A stretch of DNA of 23,612 bases from JAUPTX01 sp964550665 (lineage in GTDB: Bacteria > Patescibacteriota > Minisyncoccia > Phycocordibacterales > CSBR16-119). A program made the position numbers and the translations under genes. This document shows positions 1 to 7,146 of the stretch, in pieces (within the stretch, counting starts at the first letter, position 1; each line of letters opens with the position of its first letter). The stretch covers positions 1 to 23,612 of the forward strand of contig CAZJZW010000011.1 in NCBI GenBank assembly GCA_964550665.1. The letters run 5' to 3'. The notes beneath the pieces are model-generated. The model ran no database searches and was not told the DNA's origin. It saw only the letters and a list, made by a program, of their open reading frames with translations.

Positions 1-106
1 AAACCCAAAATCCCACAAAGAAACTTTAGGTCAATACAAGCAAAATTCACTAAAAACTCATATTTTAAGCCATTTCTGGGACTTGACAGATTAAAATTTT
101 AGGGTA

Positions 107-135
107 TTGACAAAAAAATAACCCCATGCTAAGAT
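107..135 (+). promoter_or_regulatory. Strong sigma70-type promoter with extended -10
   Basis: A perfect TTGACA (107-112) is followed by a 17-nt spacer and TAAGAT (130-135). The spacer ends in TGC, giving an extended -10 (TGCTAAGAT). The predicted start is near 142. A second TTGACA lies 24 nt upstream at 83-88, but I find no matching -10 for it. This is the best consensus promoter in the window. The first thing downstream is a hairpin at 144-165, not a gene. The stretch 1-106 holds no convincing gene. Confidence 0.7.
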
Positions 136-143
136 ATGGACGT

Positions 144-165
144 AAGTCCCGTCGGGGGCTTTTTT
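144..165 (+). terminator. Hairpin plus U-run directly after a promoter start
   Basis: AAGTCCC pairs with GGGGCTT around a GTCG loop (one G-T wobble), followed by a run of T (160-165). It has the form of an intrinsic terminator. It begins about 2 nt after the predicted start at 142, so full termination would release an RNA of only about 24 nt. It may be an attenuator for the gene at 292, or the end of an RNA I do not recognise. Confidence 0.5.
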
Positions 166-291
166 GTTTGCCTACTATGGGAAAACAAAGACCGTTTAAA
201 TCGAATAACAAAAATCTTAAAACAAGGTAACTTTGTTTTTTCTTTTTTACGGACATACTACCACGGTGTTGTCGGAGCGAAACCGTCACAT

Positions 292-936
292 ATGAATACA
301 ATATATAAGAGTTTCAGCAAATCGTTGCATTCTTTTATCCTCTTACCTTTACTGGTAACTAACATTTCTGGGGGCGTTGATAGTAAGATCGACCTTTCAG
401 CTTTAGAGGATAAAATAAAGTCAGGTTTCGGAGTTACCGAAATGATAGACGAACAAACAGCTCTTTTAGAAGAACAAAAAATAAAAGCTGCTAAAATCGA
501 CGCATACTTTGGTAAATATGAATTACCAGCCGAAGGGCACGGTATGGCGATGGTTGTCGCAGCAGATAAATATGGCCTCGACTGGAGATTAATCCCGGCT
601 CTAGCAAAACTAGAGACAACAGGAGGAAAACATACTTGTAAAAATCCAAAAGGTAAAAATAACTGGTTTGGGTGGGGTTCATGTAAGATTGGATTTGATT
701 CTGTTGAAGAATCATTTGAAATCATTGCTATGAACTTAAGTGGTAATAACCCTAAGACGGCAAATTACTACAAAGGAAAGACTGTTGAGAAAATTCTCGA
801 TGTGTACAACCCCCCGACAACTCCAGGTATTACACCTAACTATCATAAACTTGCGTTTAAGATTATGAGTGAGATTGAAAGTATGGAAGTAAACCAAGAG
901 GCTATAAATCAAAACATTCTAGTTTTGAATAAGTAA
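292..936 (+). CDS. Secreted glucosaminidase/lysozyme-like protein
   Basis: This 214-residue protein probably acts on peptidoglycan outside the membrane. Residues 11-25 form a hydrophobic segment (signal peptide or N-terminal anchor). Residues 34-72 are charged and helical, possibly a coiled coil. Residues 85-195 resemble the lysozyme-like fold of endo-beta-N-acetylglucosaminidases: a helix with DWRLIPALAKLETTGG, where Glu108 is the candidate catalytic acid, followed by NNWFGWG, which matches the NPFGxx-type strand of that family. The frame is open back to 136, but that extension would cross the promoter and hairpin. ATG 292 puts the hydrophobic segment at the N-terminus, so I prefer it. A weak TTTGTT (232-237) and CATACT (254-259) could form a local promoter. 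The gene ends in a strong terminator and stands alone. The enzyme class is inferred from motif layout only. Confidence 0.65.
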   Translation: MNTIYKSFSKSLHSFILLPLLVTNISGGVDSKIDLSALEDKIKSGFGVTEMIDEQTALLEEQKIKAAKIDAYFGKYELPAEGHGMAMVVAADKYGLDWRLIPALAKLETTGGKHTCKNPKGKNNWFGWGSCKIGFDSVEESFEIIAMNLSGNNPKTANYYKGKTVEKILDVYNPPTTPGITPNYHKLAFKIMSEIESMEVNQEAINQNILVLNK

Positions 937-971
937 CAAAAACCCGCGCAGAAATGTGCGGGTTTTTGTTT
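936..971 (+). terminator. Intrinsic terminator after the glucosaminidase-like gene
   Basis: A 15-bp stem (936-950 with 955-969) closes on a GAAA loop, with CCCGCGCA pairing to TGTGCGGG and A5/T5 flanks. It begins at the last base of the stop codon. The A/T flanks let it work in both directions. Confidence 0.9.
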
Positions 972-973
972 GT

Positions 974-1001
974 AAAAAAGAACCCACACTTCTGTGGGTT
1001 C
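974..1001 (-). terminator. Intrinsic terminator for the minus-strand gene at 1006-1488
   Basis: On the minus strand GAACCCACA pairs with TGTGGGTTC around a GAAG loop and is followed by six T (plus-strand A 974-979). It lies 4 nt past the TAA stop of the 1006-1488 gene. It sits back to back with the plus-strand terminator at 936-971. Confidence 0.88.
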
Positions 1002-1005
1002 GGTT

Positions 1006-1488
1006 TTAGCGGAAAAGACTTCCTTGTCCGCTAGAGTTTCTAGTGCGATACCGTGATTCTCTAGATTTCCGTCTCCCTTCCTGCATATCCTTGTTGTACT
1101 TGTCATTTGCTTCGATATTACTTTTTCGACGCAGAAGTGACAAGAACATTCGGAAAGCTTGGTTGTTATCTCGACTCAGCTTATTCGTCGTGGATTCAAA
1201 AACAGACTGTGCAATATCAGCAAAGTACTTATCCTTTTCTTCGAAGGTAAGTGCTATAGACATCTTACTTGCTTGCTTAAGCGTAATCTCTACAAGTCTC
1301 TGGTGCTCTTGGTACAGATTTTCGAAAGCTTCTTTTCCAAAAATGTCGCTAAATGCATCTTCAATTAAGTAAAGAGCTCGATGTATGTTTTTTTCACATA
1401 TATCGCTTATAACATCTAGCATTTTTTGATTCTGGTCGTCTTTCTTATAACGCACAGGCAGTAAAGGAAGGAGAGGGTAAAAGCTCAT
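1006..1488 (-). CDS. Hypothetical protein with basic C-terminal tail
   Basis: I do not recognise this 160-residue protein. It has no signal peptide and looks cytosolic and mostly helical. The C-terminal 45 residues are rich in Lys, Arg, Ser and Asn (for example GRRKSRESRYRTRN), which suggests nucleic-acid or ribosome contact, but that is inference. It ends in GQGSLFR, and QGSLF also occurs near the C-terminus of DnaE just upstream (NQGSLFGG), probably by chance. It has a good promoter (1516-1544) and a terminator (974-1001), which supports it being a real single-gene unit. There is no Shine-Dalgarno before ATG 1488. Met23 is an alternative start. Confidence 0.7.
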   Translation of the reverse strand: MSFYPLLPLLPVRYKKDDQNQKMLDVISDICEKNIHRALYLIEDAFSDIFGKEAFENLYQEHQRLVEITLKQASKMSIALTFEEKDKYFADIAQSVFESTTNKLSRDNNQAFRMFLSLLRRKSNIEANDKYNKDMQEGRRKSRESRYRTRNSSGQGSLFR

Positions 1489-1515
1489 TTGAATGTGCTT
1501 TGTTGGTTCTTTAAA

Positions 1516-1544
1516 ATTCTACCTATTTAAGTAAGAATAGTCAA
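1516..1544 (-). promoter_or_regulatory. Sigma70-type promoter for the 1006-1488 gene
   Basis: Read on the minus strand: TTGACT (1544-1539), 17-nt spacer, TAGAAT (1521-1516). The predicted start is near 1509, giving a 21-nt leader before ATG 1488. The -35 box begins one base past the dnaE stop codon. Confidence 0.7.
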
Positions 1545-1545
1545 A

Positions 1546-4500
1546 TTAAATCTCTTTTAAAGATTCAATCATTATGCTTTTTTCTCCATCACGAATAGTT
1601 AGCTTACCTTTGATAGCTAGACACTTATTTTCTACGAGCAAAAGGGCAAATTCACGGAAAGTTTCAGGGAAAACTACTGCTTCTATTGTTCCAGTAAGAT
1701 CAGCTAACTTTATAAACGCCATCTGCCCACCTTTCTTTGTAATAACTTTTCTTATACTTTCTATCATTGCCGCACACACGACATTCATGTTTTGGAAACC
1801 TGTCTGCTGAAGCTTTTTAAAATCCATACCGCTCTTATCTATTTTTTCTTTTACTCTTTCAAGAGGATGACCTGATATATAAAGTCCCAAGAGTTCTTTT
1901 TCCCAAACAAGCTTTTCTTCTTTTGTCGCAAGACCACCCTCTCTAATAGTAAGTTTTGATTTTGGAGCCATATCACCACCAAAAAGTGAACCTTGATTTT
2001 TATCAACCTTTGAAAAAGATTTTGTGAAAGCTAAAAGTTCTTCCATGCTTTGTAAGAATGTTCCTCGGTCACCAAAATCATCCATCGCTCCAGCCTTGAT
2101 CAGAGCCTCAAGGGACTTTTTGGTTAAGTTTTTATGTTGAACACGTTCTAGGAAATCTTCCATAGAAGTAAATTTCCCTCTACTTTTTCTTTCTTCGATG
2201 ATAGCGTCAGAAATATCTCCACCTAAGTTTTTAATCGTATAAAATCCAAATCGAATTTTATCGAGCTCTCCGGCGTTTTCGTTTTTAATAACCGTAAATC
2301 CGCCAAAACATTCGTTGATGTGAGGCGATAAAACTTCGATATTCATCTTTTTACATTCGTGAATAATTTCAGAAACTCGCTCTACGTCTCCTGACTCTGC
2401 TGTCAAAATAGCACTCATATATGGGACAGGGAAGTTGGCTTTCATATAAGCTGTCTTGTAAGCCAAGTTTCCGTAACTGGCTGCGTGAGCTTTGTTGAAT
2501 CCGTATGCCGCGAATGGTTCGATAAGTGCCCAGAGCTCATCTGCTTTCTTCTGCGTCATTCCATTTTTGAGAAGGCCTTCTATTAGTTTTCCTTTTTCAG
2601 CCATCATAACTTCAGGGATTTTCTTACCCATCGCTTTTCGAAGTTTGTCAGCTTCAAGCCAAGAATATCCAGCGAGTTTAATAGCGATCATCATAACGTC
2701 ATCTTGATATGTGATAACTCCGTAGGAAAGATCGAGAATATCTTTCATTCGAGGGTCAAGAAAACGAATCAAAGCGTGATTGTGTTTTCGTTTGATATAT
2801 TCAGGAATCATTTCCATCGGTCCTGGGCGATAAAGTGCCACCATCGCATTGATGTCGTCGATGATCGACGGCTCAAGTTCTTTTAGATAGCGAGTCATTC
2901 CAGAAGATGATAGCTGAAAGACGCCCATCGTTTTTCCTTCTGCAAGCATTTTGAATGTCTTTTGATCATCAATCGGGATATTTTCAATATCTATTTTTAC
3001 ACCTTCTATTTTCTCTACGAGTTTGATTGAATCAGCGAGTATCGCTAAGTTTCTAATTCCAAGAAAGTCGAATTTAATAAGTCCGGCGTCTTCGACGGCG
3101 TGCATATCGTATTGGGTAATAATCTTTCCGCCTTTAGGGTCTAGCTGAACTGGGGCGTAGTCATCGACGCTTGTTGGAGAGATTACGACACCGGCTGCGT
3201 GAACAGAGATGTGTCTTGCGCAACCTTCGATTTTCTTCGCCATATCGATAATCTCTTTTACAACTTTGTCATTTTCGTACATTTCTTTTAGCTCTGGTTC
3301 GATACCAATAGCAATATCAATGGTCATAGGGAAACCTTGTTTTCCAAGAGGAATAAGTTTTGAAATTTTATCTCCGATATCGTATGGATAACCCAAAGCT
3401 CTAGCGACATCCCGCACAGCGCCACGTGCCTGCATCGTACCGAATGTACCGATTTGAGCCACCGCTCGCTCACCATATTTTCTTTTTGCGTATTCGATCA
3501 CTTCGTCGCGTCTGTTATCGGCGAAGTCCATATCGATATCAGGTGCTGAAGGACGTTCTGGGTTTAGGAATCGTTCGAAAGGAAGTTTAAAACGAAAAGG
3601 ATCGACGTTCGTAATTCCTAAAAGATACGTTGTGATAGAGCCTGCGACAGATCCTCGGATGTTTGTTAGAATTCCGTTTTCATTTGCGAAACGAATAAGA
3701 TCACCCACGATAAGTAGATAAATAGAAAATCCTTTATTCTTAATAATTTCAAGTTCGTATTCAATTCTCTTTATTATCTCTGCAGATTCTTGCCCGTATC
3801 TTTTTGGGATACCTTCGTAAACATATTTTTTAAGTTGTGTTTCTGGTGTATGCCCATCTTCAAGTCCAAATTTCGGAAAAACCCAAGTTCCAAGCTCAAG
3901 ATTTATATTTATCATCTCGGCAACCTTTAATGTATTTTCTACCGCCTCTGGCATATCTTTAAAATATTCTACTGCACCCGTTGGATCTATGAAATGATAG
4001 TCGCCGTTGAATTTAAAATTTGCACCGTTAGTGTTAATAGCAAGAAGGGTATTATGAGCAGCGCTATCGCTTTCGTGTAAGTAATGAGAATCCCAAGTAG
4101 CGACAATCGGCACATTATATTTTTTAGAAAGTTTTAAAAGCCCATGTTTTACTAGCTGCGTACCTTCAACTTCGGCATGGTTCATAAATTCTAAAAAGAA
4201 ATTTTCTTTTCCGAAAATACTGATATATTTTTCTACAATTTGCTCTGCGCGTTCTTCATTTTTTGCACGAAGAGCGTGAGCAAGCTCTCCAGCCGGACAG
4301 CCTGATAGACAAATAATACCTTCGCAGTATTGTCGCAAAATCTCTTCATCCATTCTTGGTTTGTAGTAGTATCCTTCAAGAAAAGACAAAGAAACAAGTT
4401 TCATTAAGTTCCTATAACCCTGGTTATTTTTGGCTAGAAGAGTCAAGTGGTATCTTTTGTTATCGATATTTGATTCTTTATCGTGACGAGTTCTTTCAGC

Positions 4501-4713
4501 TATGTATGCTTCAACTCCGATGATTGGTTTTATTCCCGCATCAAGACACTTTTTATAAAATTCTATCGCCCCGTACATCGCCCCGTGGTCAGTTAGGGCC
4601 AAAGCCGGCATATCAAACTCTTTTGCTTTTTTTACCAAAGCGCCGATTTTAGAAAGCCCGTCCAAGAGGGAATAGTGAGAGTGAGTATGAAGATGGACGA
4701 ATTTTTGACTCAT
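1546..4713 (-). CDS. dnaE: DNA polymerase III subunit alpha
   Basis: This is the replicative DNA polymerase catalytic subunit, 1055 residues against about 1160 in E. coli. The N-terminal PHP domain begins HLHTHSHYSLLDG, with His9 and His11, and continues with ALTDHG. The polymerase core carries PDIDMDFADNRRDEV, whose Asp392 and Asp394 correspond to the E. coli catalytic pair Asp401/Asp403, and LIKFDFLG, whose Asp549 corresponds to Asp555. Helix-hairpin-helix and OB-fold regions follow (roughly 800-1055, including GGQMAFIKLADLTGTIEAVV). It stops shortly after the OB fold, so the tau-binding tail of the E. coli enzyme appears to be missing. It diverges from rnhB across 39 nt. An extended -10 lies just upstream, giving a leader of about 5 nt. 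Confidence 0.97.
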   Translation of the reverse strand: MSQKFVHLHTHSHYSLLDGLSKIGALVKKAKEFDMPALALTDHGAMYGAIEFYKKCLDAGIKPIIGVEAYIAERTRHDKESNIDNKRYHLTLLAKNNQGYRNLMKLVSLSFLEGYYYKPRMDEEILRQYCEGIICLSGCPAGELAHALRAKNEERAEQIVEKYISIFGKENFFLEFMNHAEVEGTQLVKHGLLKLSKKYNVPIVATWDSHYLHESDSAAHNTLLAINTNGANFKFNGDYHFIDPTGAVEYFKDMPEAVENTLKVAEMININLELGTWVFPKFGLEDGHTPETQLKKYVYEGIPKRYGQESAEIIKRIEYELEIIKNKGFSIYLLIVGDLIRFANENGILTNIRGSVAGSITTYLLGITNVDPFRFKLPFERFLNPERPSAPDIDMDFADNRRDEVIEYAKRKYGERAVAQIGTFGTMQARGAVRDVARALGYPYDIGDKISKLIPLGKQGFPMTIDIAIGIEPELKEMYENDKVVKEIIDMAKKIEGCARHISVHAAGVVISPTSVDDYAPVQLDPKGGKIITQYDMHAVEDAGLIKFDFLGIRNLAILADSIKLVEKIEGVKIDIENIPIDDQKTFKMLAEGKTMGVFQLSSSGMTRYLKELEPSIIDDINAMVALYRPGPMEMIPEYIKRKHNHALIRFLDPRMKDILDLSYGVITYQDDVMMIAIKLAGYSWLEADKLRKAMGKKIPEVMMAEKGKLIEGLLKNGMTQKKADELWALIEPFAAYGFNKAHAASYGNLAYKTAYMKANFPVPYMSAILTAESGDVERVSEIIHECKKMNIEVLSPHINECFGGFTVIKNENAGELDKIRFGFYTIKNLGGDISDAIIEERKSRGKFTSMEDFLERVQHKNLTKKSLEALIKAGAMDDFGDRGTFLQSMEELLAFTKSFSKVDKNQGSLFGGDMAPKSKLTIREGGLATKEEKLVWEKELLGLYISGHPLERVKEKIDKSGMDFKKLQQTGFQNMNVVCAAMIESIRKVITKKGGQMAFIKLADLTGTIEAVVFPETFREFALLLVENKCLAIKGKLTIRDGEKSIMIESLKEI

Positions 4714-4724
4714 ATAGTTAGACT

Positions 4725-4733
4725 ATTTTAGCA
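4725..4733 (-). promoter_or_regulatory. Extended -10 promoter of dnaE
   Basis: The minus strand reads TGCTAAAAT (4733-4725). The start is predicted near 4718, about 5 nt before ATG 4713, so dnaE mRNA is nearly leaderless. No clear -35 is visible. Confidence 0.5.
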
Positions 4734-4743
4734 TAAAACCGTA

Positions 4744-4752
4744 TGGTACTAT
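4744..4752 (+). promoter_or_regulatory. Extended -10 promoter of rnhB-truB
   Basis: TGGTACTAT (4744-4752) fits an extended -10 with hexamer TACTAT. Position +1 would fall near 4759, exactly on an in-frame GTG inside the annotated rnhB start. No clear -35 is visible. Confidence 0.4.
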
Positions 4753-5361
4753 ATGCGGGTGGAATACCCATATTTAATTGGCGTAGATGAGGTCGGAAGA
4801 GGTCCTGTAGCAGGCCCTGTCTATGTTTGTGCACTATATATTTCAGAGGAAAACTTGGCAAAGATAATAAGTGAGACAGAAAAATTACCACTTCGCGACT
4901 CTAAAAAGTTAACAGAAAAAATGCGCGAAAAGTGGTTTATAAAAATCACAGAATATGCCGACAAGGGTTTTTTAAAATATGTTATTTCGAAAGCCTCAGC
5001 AAAAGAGATAGATGATAAAGGTATTGCGGTTTGTATAAAAGCCTGCGTTAAAAATTCTGTTATAAAAATCGGCTCCGATAAAGAAAAAACAAAAGTACTT
5101 TTAGATGGAGGGCTTTCGGTCGGTGAAGATTTCATCGAAGAATCTTTTATAAAAGGTGATGAAAATCTCCCGGTGATTTCTCTGGCTTCAATCGTGGCAA
5201 AAGTTTTGCGAGATAGAGAGATGACAAATTTAGCGACAGAATATCCGCAATATTATTTTGAAAAACACAAAGGCTATGGTACAAAAGCTCACATCGACGC
5301 GATTCTAAAACACGGACTGACAGAATTTCATCGCAAATCATTTTTAAAAAGTTATATTTAA
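4753..5361 (+). CDS. rnhB: Ribonuclease HII
   Basis: RNase HII removes RNA from RNA-DNA hybrids, including single ribonucleotides in DNA. The 202 residues cover the normal family length. Visible motifs are GVDEVGRGPVAGPV (Asp12, Glu13), LLDGG (Asp118), SLASIVAKVLRDRE (Asp154) and HKGYGTKAHIDAI, so all four acidic catalytic residues are present. ATG 4753 is the longest start. A GTG two codons in (4759) lies where transcription is predicted to begin and would still leave the first motif intact, so it may be the true leaderless start. truB follows after 4 nt, so the two are almost certainly one operon. Confidence 0.96.
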   Translation: MRVEYPYLIGVDEVGRGPVAGPVYVCALYISEENLAKIISETEKLPLRDSKKLTEKMREKWFIKITEYADKGFLKYVISKASAKEIDDKGIAVCIKACVKNSVIKIGSDKEKTKVLLDGGLSVGEDFIEESFIKGDENLPVISLASIVAKVLRDREMTNLATEYPQYYFEKHKGYGTKAHIDAILKHGLTEFHRKSFLKSYI

Positions 5362-5365
5362 ACCC

Positions 5366-6013
5366 ATGAGAAAACCGGATGATATTTTACTTATAAATAA
5401 ACCAAAAGGTATAACTTCTTTTGATGTTATACGGATTTTGCGTAAGAAAATGGGAATCAGGAAAATGGGTCACGCTGGAACTCTCGATCCACTGGCGAGC
5501 GGGCTTATGATTGTTGGTGTGGAGTCTGGAACAAAAAAATTAAATGATTATATAAAACTTGATAAGACTTATATCGCAGATATTTTATTTGGAAGAAAAA
5601 CAGACACGGGAGATATGGAAGGACAGATTTTAGAAGAAACAGAAATTCATTTTATTGAAGAAGATTATATAAGAGAATTGACGTTGGCTTTTCATGGAGA
5701 GTTTGAACTTTTACCACCAATATATTCTGCGATTAAAAAAGATGGGAAGCCTTTGTATAAATATGCGCGAAGTGGGGAAGAAGTGGAAATCCTCCCAAGA
5801 AAAATGAAAGTCTATAAAAGTGAGTTTCTGGGAAGTGATAAAGTACCTGAAGGGTTTATTATCAGAGTCTCTTTTGATGTCGCTTCTGGTGTTTATATCC
5901 GGTCCTTGGTTCAAAAAATAGGAGAGCTTTTGGGAGTGCCAGCAACACTTTATGATCTTAAAAGGACGAAAATAGGGGATTTTACCCTTAAAAATTCAGT
6001 TAATTTAGAATAG
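5366..6013 (+). CDS. truB: tRNA pseudouridine(55) synthase, short form
   Basis: TruB converts U55 of the tRNA T-loop to pseudouridine. The sequence shows INKPKGITSFDV, the catalytic motif GHAGTLDPLASG with Asp41 as nucleophile, and near the end SGVYIRSLVQKIGE, a typical late TruB motif. At 215 residues it is about 100 shorter than the E. coli enzyme (314) and ends right after the catalytic domain, so the C-terminal PUA RNA-binding domain is absent. Short TruB of this kind is what I expect in reduced CPR genomes. It is co-transcribed with rnhB and followed by a terminator. Confidence 0.95.
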   Translation: MRKPDDILLINKPKGITSFDVIRILRKKMGIRKMGHAGTLDPLASGLMIVGVESGTKKLNDYIKLDKTYIADILFGRKTDTGDMEGQILEETEIHFIEEDYIRELTLAFHGEFELLPPIYSAIKKDGKPLYKYARSGEEVEILPRKMKVYKSEFLGSDKVPEGFIIRVSFDVASGVYIRSLVQKIGELLGVPATLYDLKRTKIGDFTLKNSVNLE

Positions 6014-6021
6014 AGGGAATA

Positions 6022-6051
6022 AGCCTTAAAAACTTGACTTTAAGGCTGTTT
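6022..6051 (+). terminator. Intrinsic terminator after truB
   Basis: AGCCTTAAA (6022-6030) pairs with TTTAAGGCT (6039-6047) around an 8-nt loop, followed by GTTTT. The loop and descending arm also contain the -35 box of the next promoter. Confidence 0.7.
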
Positions 6052-6062
6052 TATGATATAAA
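6034..6062 (+). promoter_or_regulatory. Sigma70-type promoter of the T9SS-domain gene
   Basis: TTGACT (6034-6039), 17-nt spacer, TATAAA (6057-6062) preceded by TGA, so both a -35 and an extended -10. The start is predicted near 6069, giving a leader of about 38 nt. The -35 lies inside the truB terminator hairpin. Confidence 0.7.
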
Positions 6063-6106
6063 TAGACTAGGAACTAAAACACAAACGCACCTTACATTTA
6101 CATACC

Positions 6107-7045
6107 ATGAAGAACATCACACTTCTCGTTGTGATCTCCTTTTCGCTCTTTGGAGTGAATAGCGTAGATGCGCAGAACTACGATATCCGCTGGACCGATG
6201 CTATCGGCCCAAACAATGCGACTATCGTGGCAGACTATTCAGACCTCGACGACCCTACATATCGTCGAGTATTTCGGAACACTACATCTTACTACCAGCC
6301 AACCTGGGTGTACCTCACAGAAGAGGCGCTCAGTGGTTCTGGGGTTGATACTATCAGCGTCGATCAAGGAGGTGAGTTGATGATTAAGTTTCTCGATCAA
6401 AATTTCCATGAGATCGAGGAGCTACCGCTACACCGGGTTACCGTTACGACGATACCCGAACCATCACTGACGATCTACGATGTTGTGTATGGTCAGCCAC
6501 CACTAATTCGGCTTAGGGCTGACATTCACTCATCTTACGGCCTTGGTCGTGATCCTCATTATGTTTCGAAACTGAAGTGTCGGCTGGAACGTACATCTCC
6601 GGATGATTACGATCAAACTGTTGAATGGGTGCTTCCTCTCGGGATTGTTCCATTTGCAGAGTTCAATTTGCCCGGGTCTTACTTTGGTGATTACTGCTTC
6701 CGGTGGTTTATCACTGACGAAGACACGAGTATTGATTCGAACTTCGGAGAGACGGTTGTCTGGGAATCTGAAACACTATGTTTTTCGTACGGAAGTACGG
6801 GATTCCAGAGCGATCTTCTCAAGTTCGAACCGGGACTCCACTCGTATCCAAATCCGTTTACGGATGTCGTGACTATTGAGTCACCTTCGGGAGCGGAGTA
6901 TACGATCACCAATCTCGCCGGACAAACTGTCGCCTCCGGGCAACTATTTGCCGGCAAGAATCAGTTGGGTGCACTTTCTGGACTTTCGTCCGGTGTGTAC
7001 GTTCTGACAACAAACGTCGGCAATACCAAGTTGGTCAAGCAGTGA
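6107..7045 (+). CDS. Secreted protein with T9SS type A-like sorting domain
   Basis: This 312-residue protein starts with a signal peptide (1-22, cleavage near VDAQ). The middle, about 25-235, is beta-rich with no family I recognise. The last 70 residues match the C-terminal sorting domain of the Bacteroidota type IX secretion system: YPNPFTDVVTIE, then YTITNLAGQTVASGQL, LSGLSSGVYVL and a Lys/Gln end (TKLVKQ). That pathway exports cargo across an outer membrane, which Patescibacteria lack, and no T9SS component is encoded here. GC in one hand-counted row (6421-6480) is 33/60, against 19/60 in a host row (16441-16500), and codons such as GAC, ATC and CTC are frequent. It has its own promoter and terminator and no Shine-Dalgarno. 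The domain call is firm. Transfer from Bacteroidota is inference. Confidence 0.85.
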   Translation: MKNITLLVVISFSLFGVNSVDAQNYDIRWTDAIGPNNATIVADYSDLDDPTYRRVFRNTTSYYQPTWVYLTEEALSGSGVDTISVDQGGELMIKFLDQNFHEIEELPLHRVTVTTIPEPSLTIYDVVYGQPPLIRLRADIHSSYGLGRDPHYVSKLKCRLERTSPDDYDQTVEWVLPLGIVPFAEFNLPGSYFGDYCFRWFITDEDTSIDSNFGETVVWESETLCFSYGSTGFQSDLLKFEPGLHSYPNPFTDVVTIESPSGAEYTITNLAGQTVASGQLFAGKNQLGALSGLSSGVYVLTTNVGNTKLVKQ

Positions 7046-7067
7046 TGAGATCTTCATGATGTGAAAG

Positions 7068-7098
7068 CCCGCGGACACAATGTGTCTGCGGGTTTTTT
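7068..7098 (+). terminator. Intrinsic terminator after the T9SS-domain gene
   Basis: An 11-bp GC-rich stem (CCCGCGGACAC with GTGTCTGCGGG, one wobble) with a 3-nt loop is followed by six T. Confidence 0.92.
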
Positions 7099-7103
7099 CG
7101 TTG

Positions 7104-7109
7104 TATAAT
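7104..7109 (+). promoter_or_regulatory. Consensus -10 box upstream of the 7147 gene
   Basis: A perfect TATAAT at 7104-7109 lies 6 nt after the U-run of the preceding terminator. No good -35 is seen at the expected spacing, since that position is the terminator stem. The start is predicted near 7116, with a 31-nt leader. Confidence 0.5.
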
Positions 7110-7146
7110 TACATATAGAAGAGTTGCACCTTAACATCTAACCACC

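Noticed and set aside
136..291. In-frame upstream extension of the glucosaminidase-like gene (ATG 136)
   Set aside because: It crosses the predicted start site and the terminator-like hairpin, gives no recognisable N-terminus, and would bury the hydrophobic segment that suits an export signal.
258..725. 155-codon open frame on the minus strand, antisense to the 292 gene
   Set aside because: No promoter, no recognisable protein and full overlap with a gene that has motifs; a shadow frame.
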